Numbered from the stretch's first letter, positions 10,961-22,833 are shown. The stretch: 64,000 nucleotides of DNA from Caprella mutica (GCA_947561585.1 CANNZV010001456.1:62001-126000); one strand, 5' to 3'. The notes: generated from the sequence alone by a model not told the origin. Numbers and translations are program-made.

Positions 10961-11415
10961 AACACCATTAGCAGCCAATCGCAGGCCCCAAACAGCAATC
11001 TAGAGGTGGGAGATCTGCGTCAAAGCCCTTGAGGCAGCGTGAATATTGAGACCTAATTCTCGGATCACATCTGCGCTCTCCTGGGACGCCGATGATTAGT
11101 TCTCGGTGATTACGCGAGGGGGGCGTTAGCGTTAGTTATTTTTAAGGCATAGATTGGACGCTTTCGATCGGGCGTTTTAAAAGCTCGTGGTATAGTACAG
11201 ACGAGGCGTTTTCTAATGCACGTTAGATATGACATAACGCCCGCTAAACGCGCGTTTCAAAAAAATTCTGAAACGCGCGTTCGGTTGTCGCTTGAAATAA
11301 AACGCTCGTTCGGTTGTCGCTTGAGATAAAACGCGCGTTTAAGTGTGTTCACATCTATTGAACTTCCATTAACTCGACACGTGCGTTTTCTAACGCGCGT
11401 TTAAGACGTCCCACC
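10961..11415. other. CpG-rich patch with repeated ACGCGCGTTT words
   Basis: Locally GC- and CpG-rich compared with the AT-rich surroundings. ACGCGCGTTT or close variants occur about six times between 11240 and 11410, and GCGACAACCGAACG-type words (read inverted as CGTTCGGTTGTCGC) occur twice. The first 150 bases look like single-copy sequence, but no ORF of significance is open. Could be a CpG-rich transposon fragment or a regulatory or untranslated exon. I cannot decide. Confidence 0.4.
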
Positions 11416-11444
11416 GGTACTGATCCTATTAAAATGTGGTACCG

Positions 11445-11591
11445 GGGTAAGCTTCAAGTTATCGTACGGTTTCACTTTATCGATTATATAGAAACTGTGT
11501 AGTAAATGGCATTCAATTTGTTATCTCTATTATTACACATTTTTTTATATGACCGAAAATGTGAAATTGTACGATAACTTGGAACTTAGCA
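11445..11591. mobile_element. Tc1-like MITE, GGGTAAG family, copy a
   Basis: Palindrome-like element from GGGGTAAGCTTCAAGTTATC to GATAACTTGGAACTTAGC, with internal GTACGGTTTCACTTTATCGA. Member of the family listed at 11991, 22348, 28811, 32087, 39777 and 56591. The outer bases are degraded here. Confidence 0.65.
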
Positions 11592-11617
11592 CATATGAAA
11601 TGAATATCGTTGGCAGA

Positions 11618-11951
11618 TACACTTTTTTCCTCGCCGTTCTCGGATAGTGGGTGTTTTAACATAGGTCATGACCAGGGTTGTGACCTTTTGTAAAAAATAT
11701 GCTCTTAAAACTATAAACTCTATGAATGTTATAGACGACATCAAAATTTAGGGTATTGGAACTTCCTATCGCTAAACTAGAAGGGTTCTACACAATATTT
11801 TTCATGTCGCGCTTAGGATTACATGGAATTTATATTTTTAGAGCATTTCTTACAAAATGTCACAACCCTACTCATGACAGGTCAGTCTGAAATATTTAAA
11901 GGTCATGACCTTTATTAACTAACACCCACTTTCCGAGAACGGAAAGTGTTA
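11618..11951. mobile_element. MITE with AACACCCAC ends, interrupted by a nested hAT-like MITE
   Basis: Ends CCGTTCTCGGATAGTGGGTG and CACCCACTTTCCGAGAACGG are inverted repeats; inside them GGTCATGACC occurs on both sides. A second, uninterrupted but diverged copy lies at about 39318-39440 (ATAGGTCATGATAGGTCA ... AACTAACACCCACTTTTCCG). The nested insertion is 11673-11871. Confidence 0.75.
11673..11871. mobile_element. hAT-like MITE, GGGTTGTGAC family, nested copy
   Basis: Begins CAGGGTTGTGACCTTTTG and ends AAAATGTCACAACCCTA, flanked on both sides by TCATGAC (7-8 bp target duplication at 11666-11672 and 11872-11878). CAGGG-type ends and an 8 bp-class duplication are typical of hAT elements. Internally diverged from copies at 501, 22537 and 50622. 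Confidence 0.75.
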
Positions 11952-11990
11952 CACTAAATATTTATGCTATCTAGTAACGAAATACAACTA

Positions 11991-12126
11991 GGGTAAGTTA
12001 CGAATTATCGGTCAGTTTCACAACTTCGATCATTAAGAAAAATGATATAATAATAATTTTATTATTATATCATTTTTTTTCTTATGACCGAAGATGTGAA
12101 ACTGACCGATAATTCGTAACTTACCC
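11991..12126. mobile_element. Tc1-like MITE, GGGTAAG family, copy b (near-perfect palindrome)
   Basis: 136 bp almost perfect inverted repeat. GGGTAAGTTACGAATTATCG at the left is mirrored by CGATAATTCGTAACTTACCC at the right, with TA target duplications on both sides. The best-preserved member in the window. Confidence 0.85.
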
Positions 12127-12540
12127 TACATCAAAATATATTAACTACTCCTAAAAACGATTATTATACAATAATTGTATTAACTTTTTTGGAGAAAATA
12201 TATATTATAAAACGAATAAAAAATCTTACTTCCATTTACGGATTTAAATATATTTAATTCTTTACCCTTCTTGTGATAATATTTAGTAACTTAAAAAAGT
12301 TTACAGTGCAATAAAGGTTTAGGTCCTCTATAACGTCTCCAATGCGTCTATAGGAGACATTCAGGCGTTTATTATTTTCCTTGTATTTAGTTAGGCTCAT
12401 CCCACAGCACTGCTTTGGGATGAACAAGACGCCTTATTGAAACAATTATGAGAGCCTTGCTATGATAGGCAGACGAAAAATGTTATATATAAAAAAAATG
12501 TGAATGATGTTATTAAACCTTTAATTTATTTTATGATCTT

Positions 12541-13110
12541 AAAGGTCCCTTATTTTTTATTTCTCTATTCATTAGAACTAAGGTAACTGATTATAAAACT
12601 GTAAATTATTTCCAATTTGATTCTATTTTTTTTATTACAATATGCAATTTAAGTCAATCATGTGATTTTTCTTCTACCGTCTGAATTTATAAGCAAAGAA
12701 AAAGTGTAGGATGAATAAAACAATAACAAAGATAACAAATAACAAAAAATAACAAAGTAAAAGTAACAAATATGATACAAATGGCTATCTATATCATAAA
12801 TTGCTATCTATATCGTTACCTAAATACAGTTACCACAAAAATATATCGGGTACCTATATACCTAATTACCATTAAATTTACGATAGCACGTCATAAAGTT
12901 ATTATCGCTCTCTTGTTCTTCTATTGAATCTAATAGAAATGTCGGACAGTGGCAGTTCAGTGTGACTATTTCTTATATAATTAATTACGAAGCGAATACT
13001 TGATTAATTTCTTTTCTGTTAACTTATATGTTGTATAAGTAATATAACCTTAGTTCTACAAATTTAAAGCATTTCTAGAGTACTTTTAGTTTAGAGTGGA
13101 GGGGACCTTT
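12541..13110. mobile_element. TIR element, AAAGGTCC family, copy 2
   Basis: Begins AAAGGTCCCTTATTTTTT and ends GGAGGGGACCTTT. Length (about 570 bp) and end sequence match the copies at 874-1441 and about 17.94-18.51 kb, though the interior is strongly diverged. No ORF. Confidence 0.6.
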
Positions 13111-13477
13111 AGGTTTAAGAAAATGTTGTTGAAAATTGATTTTTATTCTCTAAAAATAGTCAATTCATTGTTTATGCACCAGATAAAAATTGCATGGGAA
13201 AAATGTCTTCCTCGATTCAATAAATAAAATGATATTGCATTTATTGATATGAATAATATGACAATTTAAAAGTAATTTACTTTATATTGAAGAAGTTGAA
13301 GATATTTCTAATAAATATCTCCATCCCGTATAATTTTAATTCAATATTGAATTAATCATTCTGTATGTAATAATAATAAACCACGTATGTCCTCAATTGA
13401 AAATAATTAATTCATCATTGGGACAGAATTGATATTCAAAATACTTTTTAAATTACAAATAATTCATCATCAAAAAA
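13111..13477. other. AT-rich stretch, nothing recognised
   Basis: About 370 bp of low-complexity AT-rich sequence without coding potential, RNA signature or clear repeat. Confidence 0.5.
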
Positions 13478-13868
13478 GTCCACGGTTTTTGCTTCTAATA
13501 TTTGATTTACCTTTTATCTTTCATGCATCAAACTTATGATAAATAATATAATATGTTCGAAACTTTCAATAGATTAATTTATAATAATTGATTGTATCAA
13601 CAATAAGCTGAATTACAACAGAATTTTGATTTAAAATATATAATTTAAATTAAATGAAATATTAGTTTTAAATTGTTTTTTTTTCTGAAAGAAAAAAAAT
13701 AGGTTTTTTTTCGAAATTAAAATATATTAACTTCTTGATTAAAAAATCATATATTTTTCGATTGAATCGATTCTAATAGATTTTAATAATCATTCTTTTT
13801 CATATGAGGAAACCATACATAGACGACAAAAGTAAATCAAATGTCAGAAGCAAACTCCGTGGATTTTA
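13478..13868. mobile_element. TIR element with TCCACGG...TTTGCTTCT ends
   Basis: Left end GTCCACGGTTTTTGCTTCTA with following ATATTTGATTTACCTTTTAT; right end TCAAATGTCAGAAGCAAACT then CCGTGGA. The inverted ends match over about 55 bp with several substitutions. The AT-rich interior has no ORF. A non-autonomous DNA element, family unknown. Confidence 0.65.
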
Positions 13869-14214
13869 TTGGTTTTTCTAAATCTGCGTTTCCTATTTCA
13901 CGGATGTGAACTAAGCTTTTCTGAAGTTCCGATAGAGATGATAGATTACTTGGATCAAAAAGTCAGATTATAATCTTTGATTTAATAAATCTCACATCTG
14001 ATACTAATGATTAATTATTATGACTGATTTTAATTTAATTTTATTTAATTTATTCATATTGATAATATTTATTGAGAAAAAAGTATGCAAATTTAAATAG
14101 AACTCAAGACCCTAACGAGTAAAAAAAAAAAAAATTGTGCCATGACGGGAATTGATTTTTTATGTGAAATACAAATATATAATTGATTATATGTTATTGT
14201 AACAAATACATATT

Positions 14215-14950
14215 TTAAATTTGTAATTGAAGTAATGCAATTTTAATAATTAAAATTATGCAATTTTCATAATCAAAATAATGCAATTTTAATAATCAAA
14301 ATAATGCCATTTTAATAATCAAAATGATGCAATTTTAATAGTTAAAATGATGCAATTTTAATAATTAAAATAATGCAATCTTAATAATCAAAATGATGCA
14401 ATTTTAATAATTAAATTAATGCAGTTTGAATAATTAAAATAATGCCATTTTTATAAATGGCATTATTTTAATTTTGGGACGTAAACATGGAATTGGCAAA
14501 AAATTATATGAATGGTTTTTACTATAAATTAATATGGAAAATTTATTAATTTTTTACATGAATGTGAAGGTTTATTTATCGTGCAATAATGCCATTTCAA
14601 TAATTAAAATAATGCCATTTCAATAATTAAAATAAATCAATTTCAATAATTAAAATAAATCAATTTTAATAATTAAAATAAATCAATTTAAATAATTAAA
14701 ACAATGCAATTTTAATAATTAAAATAATTTAATTTTAATAAGTAATACAATGCAATTTTAATAATTAAAATAATGCAATTTAGATAATTAGAATAATGCA
14801 ATTTTAATAATAAAAATAATGCAATTTAGATAATTAGAATAATGCAATTTTAATAATAAAAATAATGCAATTTAGATAATTAGAATAATGCAATCTTAAT
14901 AATTAAAATAATGCAATTTTAATAATTAAAATAATGCAATTTTAATAACC
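14215..14950. repeat. 22-bp AT-rich array AATAATTAAAATAATGCAATTTT, interrupted
   Basis: About thirty imperfect 22-23 bp units (AATAATGCAATTTTAATAAT). The array is interrupted at about 14460-14590 by a foreign block, GGGACGTAAACATGGAATTG to GTGAAGGTTTATTTATC, which also occurs in longer form at 15660-15850. Confidence 0.85.
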
Positions 14951-15659
14951 TGATAGTAACATTTCAATAATTCAAATGAAAATATTTATAGTTGTAATTA
15001 TTAACCAACTTAATAGTTTATTTATTTCCTCAGTTATCACCTCACTGTTCTGTAGGTGAGATTTTCTCTTGCCGTTCACATTCTCTCCCTTTTTTTCTCA
15101 CTAATCTCTCACCATTGTAACTCTGAGGCTCTAAGAAAAAATAACTGATTTGATCTGACGGAAATTAAACACAGGGGCAAAAAGATTCACAGGATTTTCT
15201 TGGTGGAAATATCAAATAGATGAAGGTTACCAATCAAAGGGTTAATAATTATTTAAAGGTAAAATTAATTATTTAGTTAATAATTATTAAAAGGTAAAAT
15301 TAATTATTTAGTTAATAATTATTAAAAAGGAAAAAAAAGTAAAATTATTAACTCATTATTAACTATTAAATTAGTTATAAGGAAAGTGAATTGAGACTAA
15401 AGGTCCTCAAGAACTATCGGGCACAATAGTAGCAATGTTTATTGTTACCGTTTAATGATCATTTTTTCTGTAAAACGATATTTGTAAAATGATTTATTTA
15501 GAATTATTTTTTGGAAAATAATTTTTTAGAATTTTTTTTTGTAGAACTATATTTTGTGAAACGATTTTTGTGAAACGATCGATAAATATTTCTGTGAAAC
15601 GATATTTGTAACTATTAATATCATATTACACTTCACTGATTTAGATGATCAATCATTTA

Positions 15660-15850
15660 GGGACGTAAACTGGGAATTGGCAAAAAATTATATGATCGGT
15701 TTATACTATTTTACAAAAAAACATCAAAATAAATAGCAAGAATTGTTTTAAAATTCAAATTAATAATCCTTATTTGTATTAATTCATAAGTTAATCGGGA
15801 AAATTTATTAATATTTTATATGAATGTGAAGGTTTATTAATCATGCAATA
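15660..15850. repeat. Dispersed element GGGACGTAAACTGGGAATTGG (second copy at 14474-14588)
   Basis: Shares its 5' part (ATTGGCAAAAAATTATATGA) and 3' part (ATGAATGTGAAGGTTTATT) with 14474-14588. That copy lacks about 80 internal bases, as for an internally deleted transposon. Upstream, 15235-15650 holds AATTAATTATTTAGTTAATA repeats and GTGAAACGATATTTGTAA repeats. Confidence 0.6.
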
Positions 15851-15900
15851 TTTCAATATAAAATGTTTATAAAATAAAACATATTATTTAAATTATACTT

Positions 15901-17545
15901 ACCTTCTCCCCTTTCACCTTATCTCCTCTCACCTTCTCACCATCTCACCTCTCACCTTCTCCCCTTTCACCTTATCTCCTCTCACCTTCTCACCATCTCA
16001 CCTCTCACCTTCTCACCATCTCACCTCTCACCTTCTCCCCTTTCACCTTATCTCCTCTCACCTTCTCACCATCTCACCTCTCACCTTCTCACCTTCTTAC
16101 CTCCCACCTTCTCACCATCTCACCTCTCACCTTCTCGCCTTCTTACCTCCCACCTTCTCACCATCTCACCTCTCACCTTCTCACCTTCTTACCTCCAACC
16201 TTCTCACCATCTCACCTCTCACCCTCTCACCTTCTTACCTCCCACCTTCTCATTATCTCACCTCTCACCTTCTCACCTTCTTACCTCCCACCTTCTCATT
16301 ATCTCACCTCTCACCTTCTCACCATCTCACCTCTCACCTTCTCACCTTCTTACCTCTCACCTTCTTACCTCCCACCTTCTCACCATCTCACCTCTCACCT
16401 TCTCACCTTCTTACCTCCCACCTTCTCACCATCTCACCTCTCACCTTCTCACCTTCTTACCTCCCACCTTCTCATTATCTCACCTCTCACCTTCTCACCT
16501 TCTTACCTCCCACCTTCTCACCATCTCACCTCTCACCTCTCACCTTCTCACCTTCTTACCTCCCACCTTCTCATTATCTCACCTCTCACCTTCTCACCTT
16601 CTTACCTCCCACCTTCTCATTATCTCACCTTCTCACCTCTCACCTTATCTCCTTCTTACCTCTCACCTTCTTACCTCCCACCTTCTCACCATCTTACCTC
16701 TCACCTTCTCACCATCTCACCTTCTCACCTTCTCACCTCTCACCTTCTTACCTCCCACCTTCTCATCATCTCACCTCTCACCTTCTCACCATCTCACCTT
16801 CTCACCTTCTCACCTCTCACCTTCTTACCTCTCACCTTCTCACCTTCTCACCTCTCACCTTCTCACCTCTCACCTTCTCACCTCCCACCTTCTCACCTCC
16901 CACCTTCTCACCTTCTCACCTCTCACCTTCTAACCTCCCACCTTCTCACCTTCTCACCTCCCACCTTCTCACCTCTCACCTTCTCACCTCCCACCTTCTC
17001 ACCTTCTCACCTCTCACCTTCTTACCTTCTCACCTTCTTACCTTCTCACCTTCTTACCTTCTCACCTTCTTACCTCTCACCTTCTTACCTCTCACCTTCT
17101 TACCTTCTCACCTCCCACCTTCTCACCTCTCACCTTCTTACCTCCCACCTTCTCACCTCTCACCTTCTTACCTTCTCACCTTCTTACCTTCTCACCTTCT
17201 TACCTCCCACCTTCTCACCTCTCACCTTCTCACCTCCCACCTTCTCACCTTCTCACCTCTCACCTTCTCACCTTCTTACATCTCACCTTCTCACCTTCTT
17301 ACCTTCTCACCATCTTACCTCTCACCTTCTCACCATCTTACCTCTCACCTTCTCACCATCTTACCTCTCACCTTCTCTCCTTTCACCTTCTCTCCTCTCA
17401 CTTTCTCTCCTTTCACTTTCTCTCCTTTCACCTTCTCTCCTTTCACCTTCTCTCCTTTCACTTTCTCTCCTTTCACTTTCTCTCCTTTCACCTTCTCTCC
17501 TTTCACCTATTCTCTTCTCACCTTCTCTCTTCTCACCTTCTCCCC
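15901..17545. repeat. CT-rich minisatellite (CTCACCTTCT), 1.64 kb
   Basis: Continuous array of 6-17 bp words built from CACCTTCTCACCTCTCACC and CACCTTCTTACCTCCCACC, almost free of G on the plus strand. Changes to CACTTTCTCTCCTTT units after 17370. The extreme purine/pyrimidine strand asymmetry would favour triplex (H-DNA) structures. A 133-residue minus-strand ORF (ERRESERREGER) is an artefact. Confidence 0.95.
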
Positions 17546-17942
17546 TTTCACCTTCTCCCACTGAAGGCAGAGAAGCAACAGATGGATTTTTTGAAAATGA
17601 ACCTAACTGAAGATTCGGCAACGGTGGTGGAGGGGGCGGGGCATCGAGAGGAGAGGGAGGGGTTTTAATTACTTGCGGTGGGCGGGGAAAAATTTGGAAC
17701 AATTGGTATTTTTTCATTATTTTGCTTTTCCTTTTCTGTTTATTATTTCTATATTGCTTCATTGTTTAGTTACGTAATATTTTGACTTTTTGAATAGATT
17801 TCACATGTTAGTTAATTATTCAAAGTAATCTATAAATATATGATACAAATAAGTTCATCTAACTAAAAATACTGAGTTAACCTATTATTCCAACTATCGG
17901 TTCACGTTTAAGTTAATTTATTTAGGTTTGTAATGAGTATTG
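17546..17942. other. Array flank, nothing recognised
   Basis: The first 150 bases are somewhat GC-rich (GGTGGTGGAGGGGGCGGGGC at about 17620) and then AT-rich. No convincing exon. Confidence 0.4.
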
Positions 17943-18515
17943 GAACAGACCTTATATAATAATATAACAATAATAAGTTAACCCTTCAAGCAAATTAATT
18001 ATTGTTTTAATCAATAAGACATATCATTTTGCTGCAAACTATATGAAATTTGATAGCATATATTTATATGATTTTTATATTCAAAACTCTATAATACCTA
18101 TTTATTTCCGACTGGCTATTTTTCATTCCGAAGAAAAAGAACGTACACCGTTTGTTTTGAAAGTTAGGTAACTATAGGTATAATTAATTAAATATTCAAT
18201 ATTCCTTTAATGGTATAAAATTGGAGAAATTCATTTTAAAAATTTGTACAGTATACACTTCAGGAAATAACCGATTGCTATAAATGCATTGTTCGTTCAT
18301 AAAATTTATATTTGAAATAAAAACAAAGAGTGTACAATCTTTTTCTTCAGCGTCAGATAAGTTTTTCGAAAAATTGTTGTAGACAAAATATTATAATTTT
18401 CAAAAGCAAATATAGCATCTAATTGTAAGAAGTAGACAGAATAATAATCTCCAGCTTTATAATTTAATATATAATAAATCCATTGTTTTCCTGAAGCCTG
18501 GCGTGGACCTCTAAG
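17943..18515. mobile_element. TIR element, AAAGGTCC family, copy 3
   Basis: Collinear with 874-1441 across most of its length: shared AGAACGTACACCGTTTGTTT, AGGTATAATTAATTAAATAT, AAAGAGTGTACAATCTTTTT and GCGTGGACCTCTAAGG at the end. The left end is degraded (CAGACCTTATA). Confidence 0.65.
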
Positions 18516-19004
18516 GAAGACACAACCATCGAAGTTATTCCTACATTGCGGAATAAATTCATTCCTACCTATGTAACACTCAAAATTGTACTTTTTTCCA
18601 TTTTGGAATAACTGGCAAAATGTTCATAGAGAAAAGAATCGAAAGATGAGTACTAGGTATGACGCTTTTCTTTCTGAAACCTTGAAATTCTTATGAATTG
18701 TAGAACATTTTTAGTAAATATTGTAATTGAAACTCATAGTTTGGCTACATTTATTTAAACAGATATACTTCTTTATTTTATAGAACATTAATTTGTATCA
18801 CAGTTATATTTAAACGAGCGCCAATATTCAAAAGAAAATGGTCTAAATTATTAAATTATATCTATATTTAATTTATACAAAAAAGGATAAAACTTAGCAA
18901 AAGGATTAATAATTCTTGTATATACAATGAATTTTGTATATGGCATTAATTCAATGTGAACAATACACATAGAAAATACATATATAAATAACAAACTAAA
19001 AAAG
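18516..19004. other. AT-rich stretch, nothing recognised
   Basis: No gene, RNA or repeat structure is recognised between the TIR element and the 3 kb array. Confidence 0.5.
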
Positions 19005-21968
19005 GTTGAGGACAGTGTAATAAGAATTGAGGACGATGTAGCAAGAATTGAGGACAGTGCAGCAAGAATTTGAGGACAGTGCAGCAAGAATTGAGGACAG
19101 TGCAGCAAGAATTTGAGGACAGTGCAGCAAGAATTTGAGGACAGAGCAGTAAGAATTGAGGACAGTGCAGTAAGAATTGAGGACAGTGCAGTAAGAATTT
19201 GAGGACAGAGTAGTAAGAATTGAGGACAGTGCAGAAAGAATTGAGGACAGAGCAGTAAGAATTGAGGACAAAGCAGTAAGAATTGAGGACAGAGCAGTAA
19301 GAATTGAGGACAGTGCAGCAAGAATTTGAGGACAGTGCAGCAAGAATTTGAGGACAGAGCAGTAAGAATTGAGGACAGTGCAGTAAGAATTGAGGACAGT
19401 GCAGTAAGAATTTGAGGACAGAGTAGTAAGAATTGAGGACAGTGCAGAAAGAATTGAGGACAGAGCAGTAAGAATTGAGGACAGTGCAGCAAAAATTGAG
19501 GACAGTGCAGCAAGAATTGAGGACAGTGCAGCAAGAATTTGAGGACAGTGCAGCAAGAATTGAGGACAGTGCAGCAAGAATTTGAGGACAGTGCAGCAAG
19601 AATTTGAGGACAGAGCAGTAAGAATTGAGGACAGTGCAGTAAGAATTGAGGACAGTGCAGTAAGAATTTGAGGACAGAGTAGTAAGAATTGAGGACAGTG
19701 CAGAAAGAATTGAGGACAGAGCAGTAAGAATTGAGGACAGTGCAGTAAGAATTTGAGGACAGAGCAGTCAGAAGTGAGGACAGTGCAGTAAGAATTTGAG
19801 GACAGAGCAGTAAGAATTGAGGACAGTGCAGTAAGAATTGAGGACAGAGCAGTAATAATTGAGGACAGAGCAGTAAGAATTGAGGACAGTGTAGCAAGAA
19901 TTGAGGACAGTGTAGCAAGAGTTGAGGACAGTGCAGCAAGAATTGAGGACAAAGCAGTAAGAATTGAGGACAGAGCAGTAAGAATTGAGGACAGTGCAGC
20001 AAGAATTTGAGGACAGAGCAGTAAGAATTGAGGACAGTGCAGCAAGAATTGAGGACAAAGCAGTAAGAATTGAGGACAGAGCAGTAAGAATTGAGGACAG
20101 TGCAGCAAGAATTTGAGGACAGAGCAGTAAGAATTGAGGACAGTACAGTAAGAATTTGAGGACAGAGCAGTAAGAATTGAGGACAGTCCAGAAAGAATTG
20201 AGGACAGAGCAGTAAGAATTGAGGACAGTGCAGCAAGAATTGAGGACAGAGTAGTAAGAATTGAGGACAGTGCAGCAAGAATTTGAGGACAGAGCAGTAA
20301 GAATTGAGGACAGTGCAGTAAGAATTTGAGGACAGAGCAGTCAGAAGTGAGGACAGTGCAGTAAGAATTTGAGGACAGAGCAGTAAGAATTGAGGACAGT
20401 GCAGTAAGAATTGAGGACAGAGCAGTAATAATTGAGGACAGAGCAGTAAGAATTGAGGACAGTGTAGCAAGAATTGAGGACAGTGTAGCAAGAGTTGAGG
20501 ACAGTGTAGCAAGAGTTGAGGACAGTGTAGCAAGAGTTGAGGACAGTGTAGCAAGAGGTGAGGACAGTGTAGCAAGAGTTGAGGACAGTGTAGCAAGAAT
20601 TGAGGACAGTGTAGCAAGAGTTGAGGACAGTTTAGCAAGAGTTGACGACAGTGTAGCAAGAATTGAGGACAGTGCAGCAAGAGTTGAGGACAGTGTAGCA
20701 AGAGTTGAGGATAGTGTAGCAAGAATTGAGGACAGTGTAGCAAGAGTTGAGGACAGTGCAGCAAGAGTTGAGGACAGTGCAGCAAGAATTGAGGACAGTG
20801 TAGCAAGAGTTGAGGACAGTGTAGCAAGAATTGAGGACAGTACAGCAAGAATTGAGGACAGTGTAGCAAGAATTGAGGACAGTGTAGCAAGAATTGAGGA
20901 CAGTGTAGCAAGAATTGAGGACAGAGCAGTAAGAATTGAGGACAGTGTAGCAAGAGTTGAGGACAGTGCAGCAAGAATTGAGGACAGAGCAGTAAGAATT
21001 GAAGACAGTGTAGCAAGAGTTGAGGACAGTGCAGCAAGAATTGAGGACAGAGCAGTAAGAATTGAGGACAGTGTAGCAAGAGTTGAGGACAGTTTAGCAG
21101 GAATTGAGGACAGTGTAGCAAGAATTGAGGACAGTGTAGCAAGAGTTGAGGACAGTGAAGCAAGATTTTAAGGACAGTGCAGCAAGATTTTAAGGACAGT
21201 GTAGCAAGAGTTGAGGACAGTGTAGCAAGAATTGAGGACAGTGTAGCAAGAATTGAGGACAGTGTAGCAAGAGTTGAGGACAGTGCAGCAAGAATTGAGG
21301 ACAGAGCAGTAAGAATTGAGGACAGTGTAGCAAGAGTTGAGGACAGTGTAGCAAGATTTTAAGGACAGTGCAGCAAGATTTTAAGGACAGTGCAGCAAGA
21401 TTTTAAGGACAGTGCAGCAAGATTTTAAGGATAGTGCAGCAAGATTTTAAGGATAGTGCAGCAAGATTTTAAGGATAGTGCAGCAAGATCTTAAGGATAG
21501 TGCAGCAAGATTTTAAGGACAGTGCAGCAAGATTTTAAGGACAGTGCAGCAAGATTTTAAGGATAGTGCAGCAAGATTTTAAGGATAGTGCAGCAAGATT
21601 TTAAGGACAGTGCAGCAAGATTTTAAGGATAGTGCAGCAAGATTTTAAGGATAGTGCAGCAAGATTTTAAGGACAGTGCAGCAAGATTTTAAGGATAGTG
21701 CGGCAAGATTTTAAGGATAGTGCAGCAAGATTTTAAGGACAGTGCAGCAAGATTTTAAGGATAGTGCAGCAAGATTTTAAGGACAGTGCAGCAAGATTTT
21801 AAGGATAGTGCAGCAAGATTTAAAGGATAGTGCAGCAAGATTTTAAGGACAGTGCAGCAAGATTTTAAGGATAGTGCAGCAAGATTTTAAGGACAGTGCA
21901 GCAAGATTTTAAGGACAGTGAAGCAAGATTTTAAGGACAGTGCAGCAAGATTTTAAGGACAGTGCAGA
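19005..21968. repeat. 3-kb minisatellite of 21-22 bp (GAGGACAGTGCAGCAAGAAT)
   Basis: About 140 units in zones. About 19.0-20.45 kb mixes GAGGACAGTGCAGCAAGAAT(T) with GAGGACAGAGCAGTAAGAAT(T) in recurring higher-order blocks. About 20.45-21.15 kb is dominated by GAGGACAGTGTAGCAAGAGT. After about 21.16 kb the unit becomes AAGGACAGTGCAGCAAGATT (22 bp with an extra T). The 770-, 370- and 217-residue minus-strand ORFs and the 61-residue plus-strand ORF all follow the unit length and are not genes. Confidence 0.95.
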
Positions 21969-22347
21969 TAGATTTGGAATTTAATTAAAAGTAGGTAAGA
22001 TAGGATCTACTTAAAGTAAGTAAGATATAAATTAATTCAAGTAGGTAAGAATTATATTAAATGTAAGTACGTAATATTTTAAGTAAATTTAAATAGATAA
22101 GATTCAAATTTTTAAGTAGAAAATAGATTTATTATACTAAATACCTTCAATTGAGAAATATTTTACTTATTCCAATTGAAATTCAAATCCACAGAAATGG
22201 CAAATTAATGATAAACATAAAAATATTTAATTATTAAAATACATTTTCATTTACAGTTTAATTTTATTTTTATTTTTCAGAAAATTATTTTTAATTACTA
22301 TTGCTCTAATTTACAAATCTGACATCATTATCATACTATACACAGTA
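21969..22347. other. AT-rich stretch after the minisatellite
   Basis: Starts with a short degenerate AAGTAGGTAAGATA repeat (about 21990-22110), then AT-rich sequence with nothing recognisable. Confidence 0.5.
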
Positions 22348-22456
22348 GGGTAAGTTCCGAGTTATCGGACAGTTCCATATTCTTTCTTATAGTTGCAATA
22401 TACTTCTTCTTGCATAATCGAAAATATGAAACCGTACGGTAACTCGTAACTTATCC
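22348..22456. mobile_element. Tc1-like MITE, GGGTAAG family, copy c
   Basis: GGGTAAGTTCCGAGTTATCG to GGTAACTCGTAACTTATCC, flanked by TA. Short interior. Same family as 11991-12126. Confidence 0.8.
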
Positions 22457-22536
22457 TATATAATAAAAACCTAGATTATTTGCACTTTGCTGTGGAAAAA
22501 AGGCGTCTTTCGTCGTACATGACGCAAAAATTCTTC

Positions 22537-22690
22537 CCTCTGTGACAATATGCATTTAAAATCATAGATCCCGAAAATTAAAGAGTATTCAATTGTTCTA
22601 CACCAGCGGTATATAGTATTCGATACCATTTCATTTCGTCAGTGATATTCTCAAGATCTATGATTTAAAAAGCATATTGTCACAACCCTA
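22537..22690. mobile_element. hAT-like MITE, GGGTTGTGAC family, copy 2
   Basis: GTGACAATATGCATTTAAAA to GCATATTGTCACAACCC, with the interior TACACCAGCGGTATATAGTA and GATACCATTTCATTTCGTC shared, inverted, with copy 1 at 501 and in the same orientation with 50622. Confidence 0.8.
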
Positions 22691-22699
22691 CTTGTTAGA

Positions 22700-22825
22700 T
22701 TGTGCCCCCAGAAGGCACCCCTCTTGAAGAATTTATTCCTGGGATATTGAGGGAATATCCCAGGATTAAATCCTTCTTGCCTGGGATATTCCCATAATAA
22801 CCCAGGATTAAATCCTTGTTGCCTG
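22700..22825. repeat. Dispersed repeat GGGATATTCCC / CCAGGATTAAATCCTTG, plus exon-end duplicate
   Basis: Holds two near-copies of CCAGGATTAAATCCTT and the hairpin GGGATATTGAGGGAATATCCC (21-base stem-loop region). A related block lies at 25.31-25.41 kb in intron 1 of the secreted-protein gene. At 22711-22727 AGAAGGCACCCCTCTTGA duplicates the last codons of that gene's exon 4 (AGAAGGCGCCCCTCTTGA at 22836). TTTATT at 22732 gives a candidate minus-strand AATAAA. Confidence 0.6.
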
Positions 22826-22833
22826 GGTATACA

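Noticed and set aside
18851..21163. 770-codon minus-strand open frame (and 370-, 217-, 96-codon relatives)
   Set aside because: Lies wholly in the 21-22 bp minisatellite; frame is kept open only by unit length and absence of stops in the unit.
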